This document shows, piece by piece, positions 1 to 8,072 of a DNA stretch of 27,017 bases. The DNA comes from Fragilaria crotonensis (taxonomy: Eukaryota; Bacillariophyta; Fragilariophyceae; Fragilariales; Fragilariaceae). A program made the translations under genes and the position numbers. Location of the stretch: NCBI GenBank assembly GCA_022925895.1, contig JAKSYS010000761.1, forward strand, positions 1 to 27,017, read 5' to 3'. A model generated the notes under the pieces. The model was not told the DNA's origin. It ran no database searches and worked only from the letters and a program-made list of their open reading frames with translations. Position 1 is the stretch's first letter; each line of letters starts with the position of its first letter.

Positions 1-132
1 ACACAACCGTGCACAACCCATACCGTACACGTATTCCAAAGTCCGACCAATTGGGAGGTACCCACTAGTAAAGTATAAATTGTGGAATAGTTTCATCCCA
101 TACACTGAATGTACTGAAAAATTTTACTGCCT

Positions 133-203
133 GGTTTCGATTAGAATGCAAGGAAATGACGTCAAGGATGACGTCACAGAACTGACTCTTTCACGTACTA
201 CCG
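133..203 (+). repeat. Dispersed 71-bp CRE-like repeat, copy 1
   Basis: This stretch recurs, inverted, at 20917-20984, with near identity apart from a 3-nt gap and a few substitutions. It also recurs as a 25-nt direct piece at 20830-20854. It holds two TGACGTCA-type palindromes about 10 bp apart. TGACGT is the core of the cAMP/CO2-responsive elements known from diatom promoters, but no gene start lies close downstream here. It may be part of a short mobile element rather than a promoter. Confidence 0.7.
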
Positions 204-964
204 CACTATGGCTGGGTGCAGCAAAAAAGAAATTAGGGTAGCCTCCGTAGAGCTGGTATGCTATTTTTTTATTTCATCCCTTCACCGATGCATCTATCAA
301 GTCGAATGTCGTGCATTATTGACGATGACCTTCATCATCAATTATCTTGTGATCAAACAAACCTCCCGTGTGGGTGATTAGCTTCTTTTGACAACCATGA
401 GCACTACTAGCGATCGCACTCTTCGCCCACACGGCAAACTGAATCCTTCAACTTTTATCGTGTTATCTGTGACGACGGTTTTCAGTGACAAGGGTCGTCA
501 TGGAAGTTGGTTGCCGGCAGAACAACTCTATGTGTGCATGCACATGACAGACAAGTTTGTTGGGTGCTGAGGAGGAAGGCTTAAGGCACAAGAGAGTGCT
601 GACAAAGTGGAGGCGTTTCCACTGCAGAACGCTGTTGTATTTGTATTCAACATGGTGGTGTAAACGTGTAAACTATGACATAGTGGCAACATGACTCTTG
701 ACAACGCAGCAGTTCCTTTGGGTCTGCAGGTGAGCGAACAACTTTTGGCGGACACATGGATATGTCAGGAAAGGGAGATGATGACAATTTTTTTCACATT
801 GCATCTACTTGGTACATCCATTTGTGCATCATAGCGCATCGAAACCCTAAGGCGCACAGATGTAGTACGAATAAGCTGATTGTATTGATTTACAATGCCT
901 GAAGATGCTGACACTTGACGATAATAACAATTAACTAAAGTTACATTCACATATACATACTATT
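204..964. other. Intergenic stretch without recognisable gene
   Basis: Only short open frames are present (for example 388-570 plus, 528-755 minus), with no family resemblance and mostly non-ATG starts. No repeat, RNA gene or transposon end was recognised. Confidence 0.5.
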
Positions 965-1620
965 TTAGAACAATCCAGCATGGATTACGTGATCGAGAGG
1001 TCCACCCACATTAGATTGGGCTTGATAGTCGTGGATTGAGGATTGATGAAGCGCGCATTCACGGGTCCACGTGGGCATCACCTGCTCGAACGCCGGGTCT
1101 TGGAGCTTGTAATCTACTGCCGTAGTGATTGTTATGACATCGGAACACTTGACACTATCCCATTTCAAACACACAAAGTACACGTCACTGATTCCATTAT
1201 CCATGCCAACAAGAGGCGATTCGGGACAAAGGAAAACTGCGATATCCATAACCTGAACATCGTAGAATACCTCGTATTCGTCGGTTTAACCCAAAGGCAT
1301 CTCGGGACACGAAGCAACTGGGATATTCACTTCCCTTGTCGAATCTGCTTCTTCAGGAACATTGAGATCATCGTCATCAACATCATCGGCTGTTGCTGTA
1401 GCTGATTTTCTTGAGCAATCGAATAAATGATTCGATCAACCTCACAATCACTCAACGGCGTCTCAGCACACGAGACAAATGGTAAATTGCTTCCCTTGTC
1501 CACTCTGGCTCGGGAATAGTGAAATCATCGGCTGTTGCTCTTGCTGATTGTTCTTGCGCAATCGAATTAATGATTTGATCGACCTCAAAGACAGGCCCAC
1601 GGTCAGGTCACCAACAGATG
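965..1620 (-). pseudogene. Decayed, internally repeated coding relic
   Basis: The minus strand carries a series of related but broken coding units. The blocks 1384-1444 and 1526-1587 are about 85% identical, 142 bp apart, and both read on minus as an EVD(R/Q)II-(Y/N)SIAQE peptide. Three degenerate Cys-containing motifs of the type SCAETPL, SCPEMPL and LCPESPL recur at similar spacing. The frames are interrupted by stops and shifts; the longest open part is 965-1249 (94 codons, which contains an ATG start). I recognise no family. It may be a relic of a repetitive host protein or of a transposon ORF. The short plus-strand frame at 1043-1405 is its shadow. Confidence 0.4.
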
Positions 1621-1956
1621 TCTTGATAGCGACGTCCTCTTCATGAGGGACGACATTTTCAGATCATGCTGGGTCCTCAGAGCCTGACGAAGTGGTATCT
1701 TCTGTCAAAGAAATAACATCAGCGACGGGATCCACAACTGACGAGATCTGCTGCGAAGGGGCCTCATTGTTGTTAGCACATGACTGCCGCATGAGAGTGC
1801 ATCACCGTCGATTTCAGAGTATCATGTGCATACAAAAGTATACAACATCGTAGCTTTTTATATACAACACTTATCCTTTGATGAGTTGACCAATAAATTT
1901 ATCTTATACGAGAGCTACGGTGGCTACCATAATCACTTTTTTATTGCACCCAGCCA

Positions 1957-1979
1957 TAGAGACCATTCGGGGATTAATT
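1957..1979 (+). repeat. Left terminal inverted repeat of the 5.8-kb transposon
   Basis: 23-bp perfect match to the reverse complement of 7757-7779. Its first two bases (TA) may be target duplication rather than element. Confidence 0.88.
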
Positions 1980-2129
1980 CGGTTGTTCGATCCAGCCGGC
2001 TAAACGTTATCTGTCGGTTTCACTCTTGAATTTTTACTGAAGTCGATTCGATTCTTTGCTCCAGAGAAGATAACGGTCATGTGGCATCTTCAAAACCCGA
2101 TAACTTGACGATTTCGTCGAACACCGTGA

Positions 2130-2184
2130 AAAGCGTGCACTATGTTGCTCCATGCATGGTGGTGAATGACATAGTGCACGCTTT
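2130..2184. repeat. Subterminal hairpin with palindromic loop
   Basis: Arms 2130-2145 and 2169-2184 are perfect 16-bp inverted repeats around AGCGTGCACTATGT. The 23-nt loop itself contains the perfect 10-bp palindrome CCATGCATGG (2150-2159). It lies about 170 bp inside the transposon's left end and upstream of the transposase, so it could be a transposase-binding site or a transcript hairpin. The short frame that crosses it (2081-2314) starts with GTG and is not convincing as a gene. Confidence 0.8.
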
Positions 2185-2357
2185 CTTCGCTACTCGCATT
2201 TTTGAAGACGTCGTTAACAGCCGTCGAAAAGAAGTTCCACGTGGAAGAATTCGTTTTTGTAGTGGGAAATCACGTAGGTTCTACTCAAGAATGAAAGAAT
2301 TTTTGGATCTTTGACGCAGATGCGAATGTCTGCAATCGCACAATCTACCGGAGTACC

Positions 2358-5171
2358 ATGAGCCGACAATCAAACGCAAGAATGCAGCCACATGAGCTCT
2401 ACAAGCGTTCGCGAAGTTGCGACGTTACATGCCTGTCATTTGGGGCGAACAGAAAAGAAGAATTTCCTGACTACTTCTTTTGTCACGGATGTGACCTTCT
2501 GGAAGATTCAGTGCTAAACAGCATGCTCTCAACACGACGTTCTTGTGCAGGTCGTAATCAGAAGAGGTACAGGTGTACAGGCGGTCATGTGAATTTGGCA
2601 CACCCGACGACCCTGAAGAAAGCATATCGGTCCAATAGTGTCCGATCTGAAAGGCCCACAAGTTCAGTCCAAAGTGGTTCCCACAACACCGGTGATAAAG
2701 CTATCGGAGCTGACGAAGCAACAAATATGATTCGGAGTGATGTTCACGAATGGAATGTGTTGTCACCCAGCAACACAAATGATGCTGGTCTCCTGACCCC
2801 AGCACCGGAAAGGATGGATTTATTTTCTTGTGACCCCCGAAGATTGTTCACCTCCTCTAGTACCGATGGCTTTTCCTTAGTATCTGCTTCCGGAATGGAG
2901 GAATTCAAAAGTACAGTTGCCAGTACTTGCCTCACCTGCATGACAGGCTCATTGATCTCAACAAAAGGAAGTAGCACAACCACTCAGCATGAACTTGAAT
3001 TTCAAATTTCATTTTTAACAGGACGCTGCCTGGAGCTTGATAAAAAAAATACTTCTCTCGAAAAAGAAGTTCTGGAGCTCAAAACACAGATTGCTCATTT
3101 GGCGGGGAACAAGAAAACAGCACTGCTGAACCGCAAAGGGGATGATGATGTGATCCCTGAGCTGTCTGATAAGAACAATAATGACGAAGCCACTGCCTCG
3201 GAAAAACTCAGAAGACAAAGGCTTCGCGTATCCGACGAGAATGCTAAACTGACACAGACATTCTCAATTCTTATTGGAGACTTTGTTTCAAGGGCCGATA
3301 TTGCAGATCGTAGGCGGTTTCCAGAGTGTCGTTTGGCAAAGATAATTATTGATAGTGTAACTGCCTTTGAATGGACACATTCCGAAGTCTTGCGGTTTGC
3401 AAGCCAACTGAACAGCAACTCTAGGATGCGTGATGCATCGAGAACTGATGATGAGTGTAACAGTGCAAGAGAACTCGCGGCAGAGCTGTTGGCAGTGCTT
3501 CGTAAGAGAAAGCAAGGCCGACATCGTGGAGACAAGAGCAAGGCGGCCCTGTTGATCAATTGCATGTGGGCTGATGACTTTCTTCACGGAGAAGCAAAAG
3601 CATGTATGATTGCTCATGTTCGTCAATACCTCCGACAACATGTGTTTTCCCCGTGGAAAATCCTTAAAGCTATGGACATTGCAGGGTTCAAACTTAGCTT
3701 GGCAGGGATTGAAGTTTTGCGACATGTTGAGAATGATTCGAAGTATGGTCGCGGGTCCCTTCCGAGCAAATCTACAATTCTTCGTTCCGCTCGAAAGCTG
3801 GAGGCGGCTGCTTCAGAAATATGTCCATTCACGATGATTGGCCGAACATTTTGCCCGGACTTGCAATATGACGAGATGGAAGACAACATTGTTGGGGAAG
3901 GTTTTGAGTTTGATGCCGTCAAGGTCACCGAGACACTCTTTCAAGCATTTGGCTTAATGGATGAAGCCAAGCGGCGTCCTGTGGAGTTGGGCCTTGCATC
4001 CGACGGAGCACAGCTGACCAATACAATATCACATGTAGCTGCTGGCCTTAAGTTTAATGACGTTGCAATGAGAGATCCCATAACAAAGCAGCCTATGCTC
4101 CTTCACAATCCCGACTCCCTCGTGCAGAGCCGTAACCTTTGTTTTCCGCTAAGAATTGTCATCGCAAAAGACAGCAAGAAGACACTCGAGGGGTTTCGGT
4201 GTCTCTACAAGAGCTTCGATGCTGGTGATGTGGCTGAGGCATTAAAGTGTCACCCGTTCAAAATGTCCTTTCCAGGCGACATGAAGTTGCAATGGGGTGC
4301 ACTGGACAAAGGTGGAGCTGCCAAGGTAAAAGAGAAATTTTGCTACATTTGCCCTTGTCGATCATCAACGATCCATGTTCCACAGGATAAAAATAAGTGT
4401 CTATTGTGTATGTCCAAAGTCAATTCACGACAAGGCGGAGATGGCGAATACGACATTGACGAGTGCTATCACTACCCTTTCTTTGCCGATCCTGGTGTCC
4501 GAGCGGCATTAAATGAAGAACTTGATGTTCTCACTTCCCTCCTTGACAAAGAAAATGTAACCATTCCCTGCGGCGACGACGCTGCGGACAGACCAGACAA
4601 ACAACGAATGTATGTAAGGCGTCCAGGTGAACTTTCGGTAGATGGAGATCTACTCGATATTGACTACCAACCAAGTACAACTCGCAATAAAGCAGCATGG
4701 GCTGCTCTAATAACAGCTGAGCTCTCTGAACGGGAAATGTCAATCAGCGGCATTCTTGAAGAACGCAGACAGCGCCTTCGTGACATTCTGTTGAAAGAAC
4801 AACGAGCCCGTGACCTATCTCGCATGCTAAAAGAGAGTGAACCGAAAGAACAAGCAATGTATCTTGTACTCCAGGCAGTTGTCTGCATCCTTCACTTAGA
4901 GAACCGAGTGGGTTTAAAGTCAATCGAGAGCATTCTTCGATCAGGTCTTTCCAATGCACAAAAGGGTATCCTTGATTGGACTACGGGAGGAGCCAAGCAT
5001 CGGCAGGATCAGTATATACAGCGGATTTCCAATATCATTGGAAGCAAGATTCTTGGAACAGTTGTCGCTCCTGCACAATGGCGATTTCCCCTTTCCGATG
5101 ATGGGATAAGTATGGGAACTTTGTCCATGGATAACAATCGGACGCGATCAATAATGAGCGAATTCGATTGA
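2358..5171 (+). CDS. Zinc-knuckle DDE-type transposase-like protein, N-terminal and central part
   Basis: Open frame of 937 codons starting ATG at 2358. Residues about 205-245 are a coiled coil with regular Leu/Lys/Glu heptads; the first 200 residues are Ser/Thr-rich and carry scattered Cys. The central part has features of RNase H-fold transposases: an SDG motif (D549), a FPGD motif (D641), and a Cys knuckle directly after it (C662-x2-C665 with C681-x2-C684). A GD...CxxC order of this kind is known in the KDZ/Plavaka/CMC-like transposase assemblages, but I cannot place this protein in one of them with confidence. The frame ends at TGA 5169-5171. The homologous continuation, holding the likely catalytic Glu, is in the +1 frame (5158-5841), so the gene is frameshifted. 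It occupies the plus strand of the TIR-bounded element at 1957-7779. Confidence 0.75.
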   Translation: MSRQSNARMQPHELYKRSRSCDVTCLSFGANRKEEFPDYFFCHGCDLLEDSVLNSMLSTRRSCAGRNQKRYRCTGGHVNLAHPTTLKKAYRSNSVRSERPTSSVQSGSHNTGDKAIGADEATNMIRSDVHEWNVLSPSNTNDAGLLTPAPERMDLFSCDPRRLFTSSSTDGFSLVSASGMEEFKSTVASTCLTCMTGSLISTKGSSTTTQHELEFQISFLTGRCLELDKKNTSLEKEVLELKTQIAHLAGNKKTALLNRKGDDDVIPELSDKNNNDEATASEKLRRQRLRVSDENAKLTQTFSILIGDFVSRADIADRRRFPECRLAKIIIDSVTAFEWTHSEVLRFASQLNSNSRMRDASRTDDECNSARELAAELLAVLRKRKQGRHRGDKSKAALLINCMWADDFLHGEAKACMIAHVRQYLRQHVFSPWKILKAMDIAGFKLSLAGIEVLRHVENDSKYGRGSLPSKSTILRSARKLEAAASEICPFTMIGRTFCPDLQYDEMEDNIVGEGFEFDAVKVTETLFQAFGLMDEAKRRPVELGLASDGAQLTNTISHVAAGLKFNDVAMRDPITKQPMLLHNPDSLVQSRNLCFPLRIVIAKDSKKTLEGFRCLYKSFDAGDVAEALKCHPFKMSFPGDMKLQWGALDKGGAAKVKEKFCYICPCRSSTIHVPQDKNKCLLCMSKVNSRQGGDGEYDIDECYHYPFFADPGVRAALNEELDVLTSLLDKENVTIPCGDDAADRPDKQRMYVRRPGELSVDGDLLDIDYQPSTTRNKAAWAALITAELSEREMSISGILEERRQRLRDILLKEQRARDLSRMLKESEPKEQAMYLVLQAVVCILHLENRVGLKSIESILRSGLSNAQKGILDWTTGGAKHRQDQYIQRISNIIGSKILGTVVAPAQWRFPLSDDGISMGTLSMDNNRTRSIMSEFD

Positions 5172-5841
5172 GCTGCTTGTTGAAGAGTCTTTTCCAGAAC
5201 AGGCATCAGACATCAATAAACTGCGACTGCTTCGCTGCTTTCCAAAATACAGGGCAGCACTGGCCCTCCTTCGAAAGAGCACTGACTTGAATGATGACGA
5301 GATAATGGCGTTTCAGTGTCATATCGATGGTTGGTTCAATGACTGGGTAAAAGTATACGGGAAAGAGGGTTGTACAAATTATACTCACATGTTGTCGTCG
5401 TCGCATGTTATGAAATACATGCAGGAATGGAAATGCCTGCATCGATTTTCTCAACAGGGGTGGGAAGCATTAAATGCACTCATCAAGTCTTACTTTTTTC
5501 GCCGGACAAACCGTGGAGGCTTATCGAGGAATGGCACACAGAAAAGTAAGCTGCTTGGAATAGCACGATGGTTACAAAGACGAATAATGTGGTATAGTGG
5601 GCGTGGAGGTGAGCTTTTTCTGGATGCTGACGTGCAGAATAACCGTAATGAAAACGTCGGTGACGAGAATGACTACAATCAGCAGGATGAGGAAAGTAAT
5701 AGTACAAGTGACGACGAGATCAGTTACAACAGCACAAATGACTTTTACTATGCATCTGAGGATGATGATGATGATTTCAGTATCGGTGTGACAAGTAGCG
5801 AGATTAATACTTTTACTAGTGACAACAATGAGCTCGTTTAG
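5158..5841 (+). pseudogene. C-terminal part of the same transposase, displaced by a +1 frameshift
   Basis: In the +1 frame relative to the 937-codon ORF, reading is open from 5158 to the stop at 5839-5841. The first ATG is only at 5287, yet the 40 residues before it look coding (Leu/Arg/Glu-rich helix), so translation must enter from the upstream frame. The segment includes SQQGWEALNALIK followed by a FFRRTNRGG stretch; the Glu of WEALN (codon 5464-5466) is the best candidate for the third acidic catalytic residue. The tail is Asp/Glu/Asn/Ser-rich. The break falls between 5158 and 5171. Options are a decay mutation, a sequencing or assembly error, or a +1 shift at GAT-TGA-G. Confidence 0.7.
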
Positions 5842-5842
5842 A

Positions 5843-6451
5843 TTACTGGAGCATCTTTTGAATTTGTAGATGGACATCTTCAGCATCGGTGTAGATCACA
5901 ATCTCAGATGAGTGCACCGACATAGTTCTCTTTGTTGCTTGATCGACAATCTTATGAACTCGCTTTGCATGAATTTCATTCGAGAACACTTTCTGTACGC
6001 GCATGACGTACATGTCGTCCACAAACTCCATTCCAGGAGCTATGTCGCTCATGCAGTCAAAAGTACTACTTGTAGAGCAATCTGAAGAAGGATTTTGTAA
6101 CGAACTTGATCTGCCTCTTCCATCAGCACATGTCGCAACTCCAACTGAAGCGAGAGCACCAATGGACATATTGGTGACTACCAGCTTGCGATACCGAAGG
6201 ACAATCTGCAGCACGCCTTCCGATGCATCGTACGCCAGATCAATACCATCATCAGTAGTACCGAAGCGTTTAAATGGACCATGATCAACACATTCCGTCG
6301 AGTTTCTGTTTTCATTTGTTGAATCATTCTCCTCTTGCGATGGGCAGGATATGACATTTAAGACGTCATTTAGGCTCAACAATGACTTTCCATCCCTATA
6401 CCTCGGCCGTTTTTTCCTTACGCCGAACCCTGACATAATGCCGAACAATCG
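5843..6451 (-). CDS. Transposon accessory protein, C-terminal part beyond an in-frame TGA
   Basis: Same reading frame as the upstream minus-strand ORF, separated from it only by TGA 6454-6452. The codon at 6448 is TTG; the first ATG is at 6436 (MSGFGVRKKRPRYRDG), which could be an independent start. It has a basic N-terminal patch (RKKRPRYR), an acidic/Asn-rich middle, and a C-terminal region predicted as mixed alpha/beta. No family recognised. Its stop is almost adjacent to the stop of the convergent transposase frame at 5841. Confidence 0.55.
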   Translation of the reverse strand, partial: RLFGIMSGFGVRKKRPRYRDGKSLLSLNDVLNVISCPSQEENDSTNENRNSTECVDHGPFKRFGTTDDGIDLAYDASEGVLQIVLRYRKLVVTNMSIGALASVGVATCADGRGRSSSLQNPSSDCSTSSTFDCMSDIAPGMEFVDDMYVMRVQKVFSNEIHAKRVHKIVDQATKRTMSVHSSEIVIYTDAEDVHLQIQKMLQ

Positions 6452-7606
6452 TCAAAAGCCATCCATTTTCTCTTTTGTGTCAAACCGGATTATATCCAAG
6501 GACCCGGTTTGTGGACATGAATACAAAGTGAGTCCCCAAGTCAGGACGGATTTGGGTTGAGTGTAGCTTACTGCGGGAATACTCTGTATCCCTTCGGAAG
6601 CTAAGCTGCTTTTAATATAGAACCAACTGCAACTCGGCAATTGTATTTTGGTTGTTTTCACTGAGAAGTCACCTTGCGACTGCGCGACTCGGCAAAGACT
6701 GCGTTGCATATCTTGACGTATTTGTCTGATACTGTTAAATATCATCTGACAGTGATCCACCGACCACAATTTGCAAAAAGGCTTGAGACAACTTGGGAAC
6801 GGTGGACACGAGTCACTTGGAATACAAGATATTTGACCTTCGGTGTCTATCCGATACTTCAATAGATATGCATTGTACATTCCACGACAATCATCAAATG
6901 TGTGGGGCAACATAACATTGTCAGCTTCGGGGAAAACAAATGCCAGTCCAACAACTGCTGACGATGGAATCCAATCATATTCGCAAAGCTGAACAAGTCT
7001 CTGCCATGTTGATTTGCCATTCGAAGCTTGTGACAACGCACTTTGATCAAGGCAGACTTTGTTTGAGATTACGGATTGATCTCGGAACACGTTAACCTTC
7101 ACATACTGAACCGATACATCCGCTGGTTGTTGCAACAAGGAGGCTACGTCATCTGGAAATGCCGCCGAACTTGCGAAGTGCTCAAAATTATCGATTTCTT
7201 CGACTGAATTGACCACTTTGATGATTCGACCAACACAGTTCGACATTTTATTCAATTCTTCTCCTGGTTGACCTTCAAGTGTGCTGGTCCTCAATCCTTT
7301 CTCATTGTTGGCATCCCTTGAAGGCGGAGCTTGTGCTGACGATGGCTGCTGCATTTCAGGTCGGCTGTAGAGGATGAAGCTTCCTGGCGTTATTGAGATC
7401 TTCAAGCTTGGAACATAAAGCGTTGTCTTAAATGACGATGGGCTGAGTTCTTCCCATGATACTGCAGCAGCAGCTGGATGATGCATTCTTGTATTCAGGG
7501 GTGTTGCACCGGTGCCAGGAGTCAACTTGTGCTTTATGTGTGCAATGCCATGAATCAATGCGACTGTATCAGCTGTCGAAGCACCAGAATACACAGGTGC
7601 AAGAGC
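6452..7606 (-). CDS. Transposon accessory protein of unknown function, N-terminal part
   Basis: Open frame of about 384 codons on minus without an early ATG. Extending upstream through TGA 7609-7607 in the same frame reaches an ATG at 7669-7667 (MKLRNLKKLDKY), only about 110 bp from the right TIR. The whole reading frame is therefore 7669-5843 with two in-frame TGAs. The protein contains many Cys and aromatic residues (for example SCPPFPSCLKPFCKLW and LPSCSWFYIK) but no domain I recognise. By position it is the second gene of the transposon. Both TGAs could derive from CGA by C-to-T change, as in a methylated decaying element; alternatively they are read through. Confidence 0.6.
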   Translation of the reverse strand, partial: ALAPVYSGASTADTVALIHGIAHIKHKLTPGTGATPLNTRMHHPAAAAVSWEELSPSSFKTTLYVPSLKISITPGSFILYSRPEMQQPSSAQAPPSRDANNEKGLRTSTLEGQPGEELNKMSNCVGRIIKVVNSVEEIDNFEHFASSAAFPDDVASLLQQPADVSVQYVKVNVFRDQSVISNKVCLDQSALSQASNGKSTWQRLVQLCEYDWIPSSAVVGLAFVFPEADNVMLPHTFDDCRGMYNAYLLKYRIDTEGQISCIPSDSCPPFPSCLKPFCKLWSVDHCQMIFNSIRQIRQDMQRSLCRVAQSQGDFSVKTTKIQLPSCSWFYIKSSLASEGIQSIPAVSYTQPKSVLTWGLTLYSCPQTGSLDIIRFDTKEKMDGF

Positions 7607-7756
7607 TCAGATTGCAAAATTCCGCGTATTAAAATACTTATCCAATTTTTTTAAATTTCTCAGCTTCATCGATGTAGCATCAAATTACCAAAAAGGCGTT
7701 AACTTATGAATATGCAGGCGTGAAAATATGGCTCATAACCAAAAACTGATCACCTC

Positions 7757-7779
7757 AATTAATCCCCGAATGGTCTCTA
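7757..7779 (-). repeat. Right terminal inverted repeat of the 5.8-kb transposon
   Basis: Perfect 23-bp inverted copy of 1957-1979, ending GGTCTCTA at 7772-7779. Confidence 0.88.
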
Positions 7780-8072
7780 GTGTACCCCGTACCTGGTACT
7801 GTAGTAATGTAAGATGTACTGTAAGCAGATGTATGTTTTGCATACATATCATATTCATATCTCACTCGGACTACCGGTAGCTACTAGTACTCGTACTCTA
7901 GAGCTCTACTTAGTAGGGAGTAGAGAGTACAGACCCCCTACCGTATGACGTCGTAGTTATCAAGATCTTAAAATAGTCGTACCAGGTAGCAGCACAACTG
8001 CCAATGCCCATTGACAAGTTGCTACAACCGGTAGTATAGTGTACTTATCAATCGAACGACCGAACACCCAAT

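Larger units (their letters stand above)
1957..7779. mobile_element. 5.8-kb two-gene DNA transposon with 23-bp TIRs
   Basis: Positions 1957-1979 are the exact reverse complement of 7757-7779 (23 bp, ends TAGAGACC / GGTCTCTA). Bases outside this do not match, so the simplest reading is an element starting GAGACC and flanked by a TA target duplication. Between the ends lie a transposase-like gene on plus (2358-5841) and a convergent unknown gene on minus (7669-5843), the two stop codons being almost adjacent. This head-to-head gene layout bounded by TIRs is what is expected of an autonomous cut-and-paste transposon. Both genes carry disabling marks (one frameshift, two in-frame TGAs), so this copy is probably inactive. 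The superfamily is unassigned: a TA duplication fits Tc1/mariner-like insertion, but the protein does not look like Tc1/mariner. Confidence 0.85.

Noticed and set aside
2081..2314. 77-codon frame upstream of the transposase.
   Set aside because: Starts with GTG and spans the 16-bp hairpin; a eukaryotic start is lacking.
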